Counted from the stretch's first letter, positions 1-8,769 are shown. The stretch: DNA of 39,279 nt from Methylobacter sp. (GCA_030684815.1 JAUXXQ010000138.1:1-39279), one strand, 5' to 3'. Notes: generated by a model from the letters alone, not told the origin. Translations and numbers: made by a program.

Positions 1-1
1 A

Positions 2-79
2 ACCGTCGGGCTGACGGGGCTAGTCTGTGAAGTGAACGGTGCAGTAATGCCGTCAGCAGCAGAAACCAGTGGGCAGTAG
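2..79 (+). pseudogene. C-terminal end of a TnpB-like (IS200/IS605) protein, cut by the window edge
   Basis: An open frame enters from the left edge and ends at TAG (77-79), giving 25 residues that include TVGLTGLVCEVNGAVMPSAA. The tail is followed 28 bases later by a hairpin and end sequence typical of an IS200/IS605-type right end (107-141). TnpB proteins are RNA-guided nucleases encoded by such elements, with the gene running up to the right end as here. Only the tail is visible, so family membership rests mainly on position relative to the end and on general resemblance. Whether the gene is intact outside the window cannot be judged. Confidence 0.45.
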
Positions 80-106
80 CGATACATACTCACTCCTGAG
101 CAATCA

Positions 107-141
107 GGAATCCCCTTGCTTTAGCTGGGGGAGGATGTCAA
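107..141 (+). mobile_element. IS200/IS605-type right end with hairpin
   Basis: CCCC and GGGG arms around a GC-TTTA-GC core form a small hairpin, followed by GGAGGATGTCAA. A second copy at 26260-26294 matches at 33 of 35 positions, and both stop agreeing right after GTCAA. This places the element boundary near 141. In TnpB systems the guide RNA scaffold overlaps this end and the guide is read from the flank just outside (about 142-161 here); that part is inference. Confidence 0.5.
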
Positions 142-175
142 AAATCAATGCTTTAATGATATGGTCGGGGGTCGG

Positions 176-246
176 GTAACCTCCTATTAATGGTAGGTTA
201 AAAGTCACCGCAAAGAATGGAACTTCGTGCGCTTCATGATGGTGAT
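176..246 (+). repeat. Degenerate copy of the CACGAAG hairpin repeat
   Basis: This stretch keeps the repeat's landmarks in order: an ATTAATG block, AGGT followed by AAAAG, then an AACTTCGTG-GCTTC right arm. It lines up with the better copies at 9189-9270, 16049-16135 and 35121-35200. The left hairpin arm is eroded. It lies 3' of rlmD, which is read on the other strand. Confidence 0.4.
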
Positions 247-302
247 TACTTTAAAAAAATCGTAACTACTCAGCGAAAAAAGAAATAGAACGCGAAATAC
301 AC

Positions 303-372
303 AGATTAGACGGATTTACACGGATTTTTTTAAAATAGGCTGTGCTTTTATAATCCGTGATTATCCGTTTAA
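303..372. repeat. Imperfect inverted repeat (GGATTAGACGGAT family)
   Basis: Arms 306-326 and 352-372 are complementary at 17 of 21 positions. The left arm resembles 18086-18108, where the same GATTAGACGGAT core recurs, so this is a dispersed repeat rather than a lone terminator. There is no gene between 80 and 427 apart from IS and repeat sequence. Confidence 0.45.
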
Positions 373-427
373 CCCGTGCCATTTGTGTTCTATCCAACCA
401 TTTTTAGCATAGGGCTGAGCCGTTACC

Positions 428-1762
428 TTATTTTTCAAATAACGCAATTGACTCAACGTGGCCGGTTTGCGGAAACATATCCATTACCCCGGCTTTTACC
501 AGCTTATAACCCAGCTCATTGACCAATATCCCTGCATCGCGCGCCAGCGTTGACGGATTACATGACACATAAACAATTTGCTCCGGTTGCCATTTTTTAA
601 AATGGTGCAAGACCTCGGAGGCGCCAGCCCTGGACGGGTCAAGCATAATCTTGTTGTATTTGCGCTTAGCCCAAGGCTGGTCGCTAATGTCCTTGCTTAA
701 ATCGGCCGCATAAAATTCAACATTTTCAATGCCGTTATGGCGCGCATTTTCCTTGGCATGATTGACTAACGGTTGGTCGCCTTCCACGCCGACCACGCTT
801 CCTGCAAATTTAGCCAGCGGCAAAGTAAAGTTGCCCAAACCGCAAAACAAATCCAGCACCGAATCGTTTTCATTCAATGACAAGGTCTCCAGCACCCGGT
901 TGATCATTTGCTTGTTAATCTCATAATTAACCTGGGTGAACATCGCGGCTTTAAATTTAAACGCCAAGCCCTGATCCGGCAGCGCATACGTCGGAATCAC
1001 TTCCGGCTCGCCATCCAGCGGTACGATGGTGTCCGGGCCTTTCGATTGTAGGCACACAGAAATGTCATGCTGATGTCCAAACTCGCGCATCCGTTCCTTA
1101 TCGGCAGCGGTCGGCGGCTCCAGCACCCGAAACGACAATACGCATTGCTTGTCGCCGATAGCCACTTCGATCTGCGGGATTTTATCCCTGATGGTCAAGC
1201 TGCCAATCATCTCCGACAAGGCCATGAGTTTAGTGCCGACGATAGGGTTCATCACCACGCAGCTTTCAATCTCAGCTAAGTAAGGATGCCGCCTTTCCCT
1301 GAAACCGACCAGCACCCGGTTCTTTTTTTCGACATATTTGACGCCCATCCGCGCTTTGCTGCGATAGCCCCAGTGCGGGCCTTCCAGCGGCTGCCAAAGC
1401 TCGGGGATTTCAACCTTGCCGATACGCTTGAACTGCTCGACCAGCAAATCCTGCTTGATGCGGATTTGCGCCGCCGAGTCGACATGCTGAAAGCTGCAGC
1501 CGCCGCAGACACCGTAATGCGTGCATAAGGCATCGACCCGTTCGGCGGCGCGGCTTAACAGCTTGACCACTTTGCCTTCGGCATAATCCTTGCGGCTTTC
1601 GGTATAAATAAATTCGACTTCCTCGCCCGGCAAGGCTTCATCGATAAAGATCACCTTGCCATCGACATGGGCGACGCCGCGCCCGTCATGGGCCAGCGAT
1701 TCGATGGTGACGTTGACCGGCTCTGTCGGCAGCGGTTTTTTAACTCTTCTTCTATTAGCCAT
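428..1762 (-). CDS. rlmD: 23S rRNA (uracil-1939-C5)-methyltransferase RlmD
   Basis: This enzyme methylates U1939 of 23S rRNA using S-adenosylmethionine. With the start at 1762 the protein has 444 residues: an N-terminal TRAM domain (about 10-70), 4Fe-4S ligands C80, C86, C89 and C168, the AdoMet motif DLFCGLGNF (304-312), LDPSRAG (374-380), the catalytic cysteine C401 in VSCNPS, and HVES near the end. The frame stays open to 1864, but that would overlap the upstream gene, and homologues start near MANRRR, so the ATG at 1762 is preferred. It lies 2 bases after the ydbL-like gene and is probably co-transcribed with it. Confidence 0.95.
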   Translation of the reverse strand: MANRRRVKKPLPTEPVNVTIESLAHDGRGVAHVDGKVIFIDEALPGEEVEFIYTESRKDYAEGKVVKLLSRAAERVDALCTHYGVCGGCSFQHVDSAAQIRIKQDLLVEQFKRIGKVEIPELWQPLEGPHWGYRSKARMGVKYVEKKNRVLVGFRERRHPYLAEIESCVVMNPIVGTKLMALSEMIGSLTIRDKIPQIEVAIGDKQCVLSFRVLEPPTAADKERMREFGHQHDISVCLQSKGPDTIVPLDGEPEVIPTYALPDQGLAFKFKAAMFTQVNYEINKQMINRVLETLSLNENDSVLDLFCGLGNFTLPLAKFAGSVVGVEGDQPLVNHAKENARHNGIENVEFYAADLSKDISDQPWAKRKYNKIMLDPSRAGASEVLHHFKKWQPEQIVYVSCNPSTLARDAGILVNELGYKLVKAGVMDMFPQTGHVESIALFEK

Positions 1763-1764
1763 GT

Positions 1765-2346
1765 TTATTTTTGTTTCCAGCTTCCTGAGGATTGATACCA
1801 CCAGCCTCGCTGGGCATTGCTTATCCAGCGGGCGGCGAAGGTTGATTTGATTTGTGCCGCCCAATCGGGACGGCCGTTGGCATTGGCAATCGCCTGATAC
1901 AGCGCCAATCGGTCGGCATTTTCTGCCGCGACCAGTTTATTGACCTGGTTTCTGTCTTTAAGCGGCACACTGCCTGCATCCCTGACTGCCAGCAGGCCGT
2001 CCGCTTGTATGCCGATAAAACCTGCCGCATACAAAGGTTGCAAGCTGGGAAAACGAGCTTCCATGGTTGCGCGCAGGCGTCTGATGTCGGCGCTGTCAAT
2101 GGTTAGGTCGGCTCCATCGGCGTGTGCGGGGGCAATCACCACATTAATCGCGCTGTCAATCAGTTGATAAACAGTCACTTGCCAGTCGGGCAAACTTGCC
2201 TTTGGCTCTACTTTTTGCGGCGCGATATTTTGGATGTCCCTGATAATTTCATCTGCCGCCTTTTCTGCCGCCGCAGCGGGAAAATAAATGTTGATAGTGA
2301 CACAGGCCGTTAACAATAGCGTAATGGCTACAGCTATTTTTTTCAT
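1765..2346 (-). CDS. YdbL-like lipoprotein (DUF1318)
   Basis: A 193-residue protein with a signal sequence ending in a lipobox (LLTAC), followed by TINIYFPAAAAEKAADEI, the hallmark start of DUF1318 proteins such as E. coli YdbL. It is expected at the periplasmic face of a membrane. The function of the family is not established; in other bacteria it is found with YnbE and YdbH, which are linked to envelope phospholipid transport. The ATG at 2346 is chosen because GGAGAG sits 4 bases upstream; the alternative ATG at 2358 overlaps that ribosome-binding site. rlmD follows after 2 bases. Confidence 0.85.
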   Translation of the reverse strand: MKKIAVAITLLLTACVTINIYFPAAAAEKAADEIIRDIQNIAPQKVEPKASLPDWQVTVYQLIDSAINVVIAPAHADGADLTIDSADIRRLRATMEARFPSLQPLYAAGFIGIQADGLLAVRDAGSVPLKDRNQVNKLVAAENADRLALYQAIANANGRPDWAAQIKSTFAARWISNAQRGWWYQSSGSWKQK

Positions 2347-2662
2347 AATGCTCTCCAAAATAGTGGGGATGTCGCAACACGTTGCAACCGTTTCAGTTAA
2401 ACGCAGGGATTATAGCCGATATGGTTTGGTAAGCCCCGTACCACGAATGGCTTATGGTTTAGCTTAGTTGCCGGCCATCCGGCCATTGTGGCGATAATTT
2501 TTTACCTGTGGTTAATGGGACGTTACACGAAAACAAGCAGCGGCGTTATTTTAACCTGATTTTTAAGGTAGCGCCCGAGCAGTCAGAATTTTCATTCCCC
2601 GGCTTATTTCGTGTCAAAATAGGCATTTTCTTAACTTTATTAAACCGAGAACCCCAGTCTTT
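2347..2662. other. Intergenic region between divergent ydbL-like gene and rimK
   Basis: This 316-base stretch must hold divergent promoters. No convincing -35/-10 pair, hairpin or small ORF stood out on reading. Confidence 0.5.
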
Positions 2663-3607
2663 ATGAAAATAGCTATTTTATCCCGTAACCCCAAACTGTA
2701 TTCGACTTCGCGGCTGGTTCAAGCCGCCGAAGCCAGGGGGCATCAGGTTCGGGTGTTGGATGTGTTACGTTGCTATATGAATATCACCTCGCATAACCCG
2801 TCTATCCATTACCGGGGTGAAGACTTAACGGAATTCGATGCGGTTATCCCCAGAATTGGTGCGTCAGTCACTTTCTACGGGACGGCGGTGTTGAGGCAGT
2901 TTGAAATGATGAATGTGTTCCCGTTGAACGAGTCGGTGGCCATCTCGCGGTCGCGCGACAAATTAAGGTCGGTTCAATTGCTGGCCAGAAAAGGCATTGG
3001 CCTGCCGGTCACCGGTTTTGCCAATAACCCTGATGATATTGAAGATTTAATTGCCCAGGTCGGCGGCGCACCGCTGGTGATCAAATTGCTCGAAGGTACG
3101 CAAGGCATCGGCGTGGTGCTGGCTGAGACCCATAATGCCGCCGAGAGCGTAATTCAGGCTTTTATGGGGCTTAAAGCCAATATCATGGTGCAGGAGTTTA
3201 TCAAGGAAGCTGGGGGCAGCGACATCCGTTGTTTTGTTGTCGGCGATAAGGTCGTGGCCGCAATGAAACGGCAAGCCTTGTCCGGGGAGTTCCGTTCCAA
3301 TTTGCATCGCGGCGGTTCGGCTACCTTAGTGCGCCTGACACCTGAAGAACGTTCAACAGCGGTACGCGCCGCCAAAATCATGGGCTTGAACGTATGCGGC
3401 GTTGATATACTGCGCTCCAATCACGGCCCGGTCATTATGGAAGTCAATTCCTCGCCCGGATTGCAAGGCATAGAAGCGGCCAGCGGCAAAGACATTGCCG
3501 ATTTAATTGTTCAATTTATTGAAAAACGCTTTGATACGCTGGAAATTTCCAAAGACAAATCGCCCAACAACATCAACACCCGCACCCGTACCCGTGGCAA
3601 AGGGTAA
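2663..3607 (+). CDS. rimK: RimK, ribosomal protein S6--L-glutamate ligase
   Basis: An ATP-grasp ligase that adds glutamates to the C-terminus of ribosomal protein S6. The 314 residues align along their whole length with E. coli RimK (300 aa): [38 protein letters not shown] (88-100), the nucleotide-binding segment around K141 ([18 protein letters not shown]), GVDIL (D248) and [13 protein letters not shown] with E260 and N262. The last 25 residues are a basic, low-complexity extension. A rubredoxin gene follows after 33 bases. Confidence 0.95.
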   Translation: MKIAILSRNPKLYSTSRLVQAAEARGHQVRVLDVLRCYMNITSHNPSIHYRGEDLTEFDAVIPRIGASVTFYGTAVLRQFEMMNVFPLNESVAISRSRDKLRSVQLLARKGIGLPVTGFANNPDDIEDLIAQVGGAPLVIKLLEGTQGIGVVLAETHNAAESVIQAFMGLKANIMVQEFIKEAGGSDIRCFVVGDKVVAAMKRQALSGEFRSNLHRGGSATLVRLTPEERSTAVRAAKIMGLNVCGVDILRSNHGPVIMEVNSSPGLQGIEAASGKDIADLIVQFIEKRFDTLEISKDKSPNNINTRTRTRGKG

Positions 3608-3640
3608 TTTTTTAACGCTATTTTCAAGAAGGCAAAAAGC

Positions 3641-3814
3641 ATGTCGGATTTTAAAAAATATCACTGTTTGGAATGTGAACACATTTATGACGAAGCCCAA
3701 GGCGATCCCGATAGCGGCATAGCGCCGGGTACTTTGTGGGCGGATATTCCTGAGAATTGGGCGTGTCCGATATGCGGCGCGCCAAAAAGTTTTTTCAAGT
3801 TGCTGGAAAATTAA
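3641..3814 (+). CDS. Rubredoxin
   Basis: A 57-residue iron protein for single-electron transfer. The ORF runs from ATG (3641) to TAA (3812-3814) and carries two CxxC knuckles, C9-L-E-C12 and C42-P-I-C45, that hold one iron. It also has IYDEAQGDPDSGI and the aromatic core W33, W40 and F51-F52. The glycine that usually follows the first knuckle is replaced by Glu-His (CLECEH), while CPICGAPK is standard. It begins 33 bases after rimK and is followed 43 bases later by an exported unknown on the same strand, so the three may be co-transcribed. The electron partner is not evident. Confidence 0.93.
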   Translation: MSDFKKYHCLECEHIYDEAQGDPDSGIAPGTLWADIPENWACPICGAPKSFFKLLEN

Positions 3815-3857
3815 TGCCCCAAATTAAACCCGTTTTTTCGATCTGGAGACATTAATA

Positions 3858-4514
3858 ATGAAACTTCGCTTTACATTTGCCCCACTCTGTATGCAAGCCC
3901 AACCGCGCATGTTGGCGCTGTTGCTTTTTTGTCCCCTTAGCGTGTCGGCGGCCGATACTTGGAACTATTATCAAGAAAAAGACCGGCTAAGCAACCGGAC
4001 TTACAGCCTAGCCCGGTCGCCATTGCCGCCGCGTGGCCTTTATGACAATATCCGGTTGGAAATTGTCTGTAAGGACAGTGCGTTGCAGGTCGTTGTCGAT
4101 GCGCATAGCCTGATTGCCTCACAAGGCAGCGGTTTTGATTTTGAATATCAAGTGGACAAAAATCCTCCGGTCACGATGCCCATGAACACTTTTAAGGACT
4201 CAAGGCGCCGAGGTTACAACGACGATGATGCAAAGCGTATCATTGACGAAATAGTAACCGGCCAATCTATTTTTATCCGTGTCACCACCATGATACGTAA
4301 GGTTTTATCGGCAAAAATTTCTTTGGATGGCGCCGCTGAATCGGTTAAGCGTGTCGTCAGCGATTGCGGGCTTAGCTTAGTTGATCGCGTTGCTGACGGT
4401 TCGGCTTATAGCTTGGCCGAATTCGAGCAGGAATTTAATAAGCTTTCGCCTGAAAATCAACAACAAGTGCTTGATAAAATTAAACAAATCATGTATATAC
4501 AAAAGGCTCCCTGA
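3858..4514 (+). CDS. Exported protein of unknown function, with resemblance to type VI-associated TagO/VasI
   Basis: The 218-residue product has an N-terminal export signal (hydrophobic MLALLLFCPLSVSA, likely cleaved before ADTW). The mature part begins with a DTWNYYQEKDRLSNRTY segment and a conserved-looking pair C71/C166. The layout (early W, C in the second strand, YQVD-type segment, IRVTT then SLDGA and a late C) recalls TagO/VasI-like proteins, but this is weak and no type VI genes are nearby. The last 30 residues are helical and charged. GGAG lies 10 bases upstream of the ATG. Confidence 0.7.
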   Translation: MKLRFTFAPLCMQAQPRMLALLLFCPLSVSAADTWNYYQEKDRLSNRTYSLARSPLPPRGLYDNIRLEIVCKDSALQVVVDAHSLIASQGSGFDFEYQVDKNPPVTMPMNTFKDSRRRGYNDDDAKRIIDEIVTGQSIFIRVTTMIRKVLSAKISLDGAAESVKRVVSDCGLSLVDRVADGSAYSLAEFEQEFNKLSPENQQQVLDKIKQIMYIQKAP

Positions 4515-4624
4515 GGTTTTTGGTGGCTAGAACGCGTAACCATCATTATTAAGGGGCAATTTTTGCAGTTATGGATGTTTTATTTTTCCCGATGCAACAG
4601 CGTAATTTATGGGGGGGGTATGAT

Positions 4625-4723
4625 ATGAATAGCAAGCAGGCTTACCCAATAACAGTGTCGGCCCCATGTTTCTGCTTTGTTTGCTGTTATGGCTGCCCAA
4701 GCGCGTTTGACGACACACCATGA
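4625..4723 (+). CDS. Possible short cysteine-rich ORF
   Basis: ATG at 4625 lies a few bases after a run of seven G (a very strong candidate ribosome-binding site). It opens a 32-codon frame with five cysteines, CFCFVCCYGC in the middle, ending at TGA (4721-4723) just before a terminator hairpin. An alternative frame starting at 4666 would give a 14-residue hydrophobic peptide. No family is recognised, and the region may simply be untranslated. Confidence 0.2.
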   Translation: MNSKQAYPITVSAPCFCFVCCYGCPSAFDDTP

Positions 4724-4730
4724 ATAACTC

Positions 4731-4757
4731 AAAGCCGACAATAGTCGGCTTTTTTAT
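4731..4757 (+). terminator. Rho-independent terminator upstream of recJ
   Basis: A perfect 9-bp stem (AAAGCCGAC, loop AATA, GTCGGCTTT) runs into a T tract. It lies 217 bases after the exported unknown and 13 bases before recJ, so it ends the rimK-rubredoxin transcript or a short transcript over 4625-4723. Confidence 0.8.
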
Positions 4758-4769
4758 TGGAAAGAGCCC

Positions 4770-6515
4770 ATGTATTATCAAGGCGTAAAAAAAATTATCA
4801 TACCTCGGCCTGTGCCGAAAAAGCGTGCTAATTTGGGTGATATGCACCCGATATTGGAGCGTATTTTTTTAGCCCGGGGCATCGTTTCGGCAACGGAACT
4901 GGACCGGACACTAGCGAAACTGCCGTCGCCGTGGCTGTTGTCGGGCATGGAAGACATGGTCGGGCATTTGATTACGGCGATTAATCGGCAACAGCGGATT
5001 TGTATTGTGGCTGATTTTGATGCTGATGGCGCAACCAGTTGTGCGGTCGCTATCAAAGGTTTGCAATTGTTGGGGGCAGGGCAGGTCGACTTTGTTGTGC
5101 CGAACCGCTTTGAATACGGTTACGGTTTGACGCCTGAAATCGTCGAGCTGGTCAAGCGGCAAAATCCTGATGTGATTGTGACTGTCGATAACGGCATATC
5201 CAGCATAGACGGGGTTCGGGTTGCCAAAGAACTGGGCATAAAAGTGCTGATTACCGACCATCATTTACCGGGGCATCAGTTGCCGGTTGCCGATGCCATC
5301 GTCAACCCCAATCTGGTCGACGATCAATTTCCCAGCGGCGCGCTGGCCGGTGTCGGCGTGATGTTTTATGTGTTAATGGCGCTAAGGAGCCGGTTAAGGG
5401 AGCAAAACTGGTTTGCGCAAAATCAGGTTCAGGAGCCTAATCTTGCGCAGCTGCTGGATTATGTGGCTTTAGGTACGGTTGCCGATGTGGTGGCGCTGGA
5501 TCCGATTAACCGGGCTTTGGTGCATCAGGGTTTGTTGCGGATACGTAGCGGGCGCTCGCATCCGGGGATTAATGCGCTGATTGAGGTGTCGGGGCGAAAA
5601 CCTGAAGCGATTTTCGCCACTGATTTGGGTTTTGCGCTGGGGCCGAGGCTTAATGCTGCAGGACGCATGGATGATATGTCGCTGGGCATTCAATGTCTGT
5701 TGACCGATGATCCGGCGCTGGCAAAAACAATGGCGTTGCAACTCGATGAACTGAATAATGACCGGCGCGAGATCGAAGGGCAAATGAAAAATGAGGCCAT
5801 GGCCTTGTTAGGCGAAATGAAAAAACTTGATGAACGCCACACGCCTGCAGGTGTTTGTCTGTTTGATGCCAACTGGCATCAGGGCGTTATCGGCATTTTG
5901 GCGTCGCGGATTAAAGACCAATTGCATCGCCCGGTTATCGCTTTTGCACCGGCCGGAAATAATGAGATAAAAGGCTCGGCGCGCTCAATCCCCGGCGTTC
6001 ATATCCGCGATGTGTTGAGTGATATTGCCGCCGCTCACCCTAAGTTACTGAGTAAATTTGGCGGCCATGCGATGGCGGCCGGCATGAGTTTGCGGATGAA
6101 AGATTATCCGCCATTTGCTTTGGCTTTTGATGAAATGGTCAGGAAGCGGCTGCTTACGGTCGATTTGGAGCAAAAAGTTTATTCCGACGGCGAGTTGACC
6201 GAGCAGGAAATGACCCTTGAATTCGCCGAGTTGCTGCAAAATGCCGGCACTTGGGGGCAGGAGTTTCCGGAGCCTATTTTTGACGGGGTGTTCGATGTGA
6301 TTCAAGCGCGCATTGTTGGGCAGCGCCATCTTAAGCTGGTGTTGAGAAAGCCGTTCGGCGAGTTGTTAATTGATGCGATTGCTTTTTATGTTGATAAGCC
6401 GGAAAACTGGTTAGGTTTACGTAGCATTAAGGCGGCTTACAAGCTGGATATTAATGAGTTTAGGGGCAACCGCAGTGTGCAGTTTATTGTGCAGTATCTG
6501 GAAAAAATCATTTAA
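4770..6515 (+). CDS. recJ: Single-stranded-DNA-specific exonuclease RecJ
   Basis: A 5'-3' single-strand exonuclease used in recombination and mismatch repair. The 581 residues match the family length (577 in E. coli). DHH motifs are intact: DFDADG (82-87), TVDNG (138-142), TDHH (162-165), and NP in the following motif. The DHHA1 part includes LGPRLNAAGR, WHQGVIGILASRIK and KFGGHAMAAGMSL, and the OB part includes KLDINEFRGNRS near the end. GGAAAGAG precedes the ATG. The gene lies between two terminators and is probably monocistronic. Confidence 0.96.
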   Translation: MYYQGVKKIIIPRPVPKKRANLGDMHPILERIFLARGIVSATELDRTLAKLPSPWLLSGMEDMVGHLITAINRQQRICIVADFDADGATSCAVAIKGLQLLGAGQVDFVVPNRFEYGYGLTPEIVELVKRQNPDVIVTVDNGISSIDGVRVAKELGIKVLITDHHLPGHQLPVADAIVNPNLVDDQFPSGALAGVGVMFYVLMALRSRLREQNWFAQNQVQEPNLAQLLDYVALGTVADVVALDPINRALVHQGLLRIRSGRSHPGINALIEVSGRKPEAIFATDLGFALGPRLNAAGRMDDMSLGIQCLLTDDPALAKTMALQLDELNNDRREIEGQMKNEAMALLGEMKKLDERHTPAGVCLFDANWHQGVIGILASRIKDQLHRPVIAFAPAGNNEIKGSARSIPGVHIRDVLSDIAAAHPKLLSKFGGHAMAAGMSLRMKDYPPFALAFDEMVRKRLLTVDLEQKVYSDGELTEQEMTLEFAELLQNAGTWGQEFPEPIFDGVFDVIQARIVGQRHLKLVLRKPFGELLIDAIAFYVDKPENWLGLRSIKAAYKLDINEFRGNRSVQFIVQYLEKII

Positions 6516-6516
6516 A

Positions 6517-6543
6517 AAAAGGGCGGGGGAACCGCCCTTTTTA
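6517..6543. terminator. Bidirectional terminator between recJ and the parvulin operon
   Basis: AAAGGGCGG (6518-6526) and CCGCCCTTT (6532-6540) form a 9-bp stem, with A-run on one side and T-run on the other. It can therefore serve both recJ (+) and the operon ending at 6557 (-). Confidence 0.9.
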
Positions 6544-6556
6544 ATACCCGGTAAAA

Positions 6557-7651
6557 CTATTTTTTGGGTTCTGTAGGTACGGGCTCCACCGTTTTTTCAA
6601 CGGTTGTTTCAGTGGTGGTTTCGGTCGTTGTTTCAACGGCCTGGGTTGGGTCGGCCGCCACAGGTTCTACGGTCTTTTCAACAGTTTTTTCGGTTGTTGT
6701 TTCAGTCGTTTTTTCAACCGCTTCAGGAGCAGCCGGTTTTTCTTCAACAGCCTGAGTGCTAGCGGCAGGCGCCGGGGCAGCTTCGGCTTGGGGCTGTTCC
6801 AGCGGAATCAGAATTTCCACTTTAGCCTGGGTACGCAATGTTTCTATCATGTTTTGAACTTTTTTGCGTTGCAGGAATGGCATCAATTGTTCTTTAACGG
6901 CTTCCAATGGCGGCGGGGTCAATGCGCGTGAATCTTCTTTCAAAATTACATGAAAACCGAATTGTGTCTTAACCGGCTCTTTGCTGTATTTGTCTTTTTC
7001 CAATGCGGCGACAGCTTCCGAGAAAGGTGCGACCATTTGTGCGCCGGAAAACCAGCCTAAATCGCCGCCGTTTTGTGATTCTTTGGCATCCAATGAGTGC
7101 TTGTTAGCCAATTTGGCAAAGTCTGCGCTTTTGTTTTTACTTTTATCCAATTCGGCGATTATTTTTTTGGCTTCTTCTTCGGTTTTAACCAAAATATGAC
7201 GGGCTTTGAATTCAATGCCTTTTTCGGCCGCCACTTTGCTGTCGTATTCGGCTTTGATTTCTTCATCGGTGACCGGGTTGGCTTTGATGAAGTTTTGCAA
7301 GGTGGCTTGGGTCAATAATGCGGTTTTAGCCGACTCCAATTGTGCTACGAATTCAGGTGATTTATTGAGTTGTTTTTGCAACGCATCTTGGACCAGCAAT
7401 TCACGCTGTACCAGCTCTTCAATCAATTTCTCTTTAGGAAAGGTTTGTCCGTGGCTACGCTCGGCGATTTCTTTTTCCAATGCTTCTAGCGTTGATTTGG
7501 CAATATACTGGCCGTTGACAACGGCAACCGCATCGGCTTTATCAACTTTAGGTGCAGTGGATGTTGTTGGCGCGCTGCCGGTCGTTGTTTCTTGATCACA
7601 ACCGGCAATCAATGCCGTGCCGACGATAAGTAGGGGGATAAATTTTTTCAT
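6557..7651 (-). CDS. Parvulin-type peptidyl-prolyl isomerase lipoprotein
   Basis: A secreted or lipid-anchored foldase. It has a lipobox (ALIAGC, C18), a SurA/PrsA-like N-terminal chaperone part (about 38-130), and a parvulin domain with RHILVKT (151-157), GGDLGWF (195-201) and FGFHVI (231-236). From about residue 285 to the end (364) the sequence becomes a Thr/Glu/Val/Pro/Ala tail, with two rounds of a unit like ETTTET-VEKTVEPV and little likely fold. The gene ends an operon with yciB, yciI and bolA; bolA lies 18 bases upstream. The tail is unusual for parvulins. Confidence 0.9.
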   Translation of the reverse strand: MKKFIPLLIVGTALIAGCDQETTTGSAPTTSTAPKVDKADAVAVVNGQYIAKSTLEALEKEIAERSHGQTFPKEKLIEELVQRELLVQDALQKQLNKSPEFVAQLESAKTALLTQATLQNFIKANPVTDEEIKAEYDSKVAAEKGIEFKARHILVKTEEEAKKIIAELDKSKNKSADFAKLANKHSLDAKESQNGGDLGWFSGAQMVAPFSEAVAALEKDKYSKEPVKTQFGFHVILKEDSRALTPPPLEAVKEQLMPFLQRKKVQNMIETLRTQAKVEILIPLEQPQAEAAPAPAASTQAVEEKPAAPEAVEKTTETTTEKTVEKTVEPVAADPTQAVETTTETTTETTVEKTVEPVPTEPKK

Positions 7652-7669
7652 TGGGAGTTTTCCTTTGGT

Positions 7670-7930
7670 TTATTCAGAGGGTGAGAGGGCATTAATGCCT
7701 AAGGCATGAATTTGTTGTTTCATCAGATCGCCCAGCGCTTTATAAATCAGCTGGTGCCGCTGAACTAAAGATTTACCTTCAAACGCTTCAGCGACAATGG
7801 TGACATGGTAATGGCCGCCGCCGCTACGGGCTCCGGCATGCCCGGCATGGGCTGCGCTGTTGTCGATGATTTCCAGTAACGCCGGATTAAAGGTGTCGTT
7901 TAATAATTTTTTGATTACTTCGGATGTCAT
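7670..7930 (-). CDS. bolA: BolA family protein
   Basis: An 86-residue BolA/IbaG-type protein. It has [20 protein letters not shown], the RHQLIYKAL helix and the C-terminal [10 protein letters not shown] typical of BolA proteins, which partner monothiol glutaredoxins in iron-sulfur handling. The conserved histidine of HALG is present. Its ATG overlaps the TGA of yciI by 4 bases (ATGA), implying translational coupling. Confidence 0.93.
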   Translation of the reverse strand: MTSEVIKKLLNDTFNPALLEIIDNSAAHAGHAGARSGGGHYHVTIVAEAFEGKSLVQRHQLIYKALGDLMKQQIHALGINALSPSE

Positions 7931-8229
7931 TGTGGGAATACTTTTTTAAAGGGTTTGACGATAACCTTGGCATAAACCCCGGCATCGACATAAGGATCAA
8001 CGTCAGCCCATTGCTGGGCGTCGGTCAGGCTGTCAAACTCGGCAACCACTAGGCTGCCGGTAAAACCGGCTGTTCCCGGTTCATTGCTGTCAATTGCCGG
8101 ATGAGGTCCCGCTAACACCAGCCGTCCGGCGTCTTGCAAGGTTTTCAGCCGCTCAAGATGCGCCGGGCGCACTGACTGCCTGAGCGCCAGGCTGTCGGCG
8201 ACATCTTCGCTGATAATGGCATATAGCAT
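7927..8229 (-). CDS. yciI: YciI family protein
   Basis: A 100-residue ferredoxin-like fold protein of the YciI/YCII family: [43 protein letters not shown], and a C-terminal [17 protein letters not shown]. The His/Asp pair thought to act as the active site is visible (H24 in RPAHL and D in ADVDPY). The cellular role is unclear. The gene starts 3 bases after yciB and overlaps bolA by 4 bases. Confidence 0.92.
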   Translation of the reverse strand: MLYAIISEDVADSLALRQSVRPAHLERLKTLQDAGRLVLAGPHPAIDSNEPGTAGFTGSLVVAEFDSLTDAQQWADVDPYVDAGVYAKVIVKPFKKVFPQ

Positions 8230-8232
8230 GGT

Positions 8233-8769
8233 TTATTCTTCCGTGTTGGGGATGTATTTGTATAAAAGGATCATTTGCAGCACGATGAAAACAACCATCA
8301 AAGCCGGTACGCCGAATGTTTTAAACGTGACCCAGTCGTCGGTAGTGTAATTGTACATAACATAAACGTTAATAAAGCCCACGCTGATAAAAAAACAGCC
8401 CCAGAGCGTGTTTAACCGTCTCCAGGTCGGTGCGGGCAAGGTTAAGTTGCTGGACAGCATCTTTTCGATGAAAGGTTTTTTGCCGACAAACTGGCTGCCC
8501 AAAAAGGCGATGCCAAACAGCCATTCTATAATAGACAACTTCCATTTGATGAATTGCTCGTCCTGCAAATAGAGGGTTGCGCCGCCCATCACCACGATTA
8601 AGCCTAAGGTAATCCATTGCATGGTTTCGACCTTACGGTGCTTAAACCAGGCATAAGCGACCTGAATGATGGTTGCAGCGATGACAACCGCTGTGGCGAC
8701 ATAAATGTCGTAAAACTTGAACGCAATGAAAAATAAAAGGATAGGAAAAAATTCGAGAAGTTGTTTCAT
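8233..8769 (-). CDS. yciB: YciB inner-membrane septation protein
   Basis: A 178-residue integral membrane protein (formerly IspA/IspZ) linked to cell envelope integrity and division. The start MKQLLEFFPILLFFIAFKFY matches E. coli YciB, and several hydrophobic helices follow, with DEQFIKWKLSIIEWLFG, GKKPFIEKML and NTLWGCFFISVGFINVYV conserved. A GTG two codons upstream (8775) is possible, but the ATG at 8769 agrees with the family. It is the first conserved gene of the yciB-yciI-bolA-parvulin operon. Confidence 0.94.
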   Translation of the reverse strand: MKQLLEFFPILLFFIAFKFYDIYVATAVVIAATIIQVAYAWFKHRKVETMQWITLGLIVVMGGATLYLQDEQFIKWKLSIIEWLFGIAFLGSQFVGKKPFIEKMLSSNLTLPAPTWRRLNTLWGCFFISVGFINVYVMYNYTTDDWVTFKTFGVPALMVVFIVLQMILLYKYIPNTEE

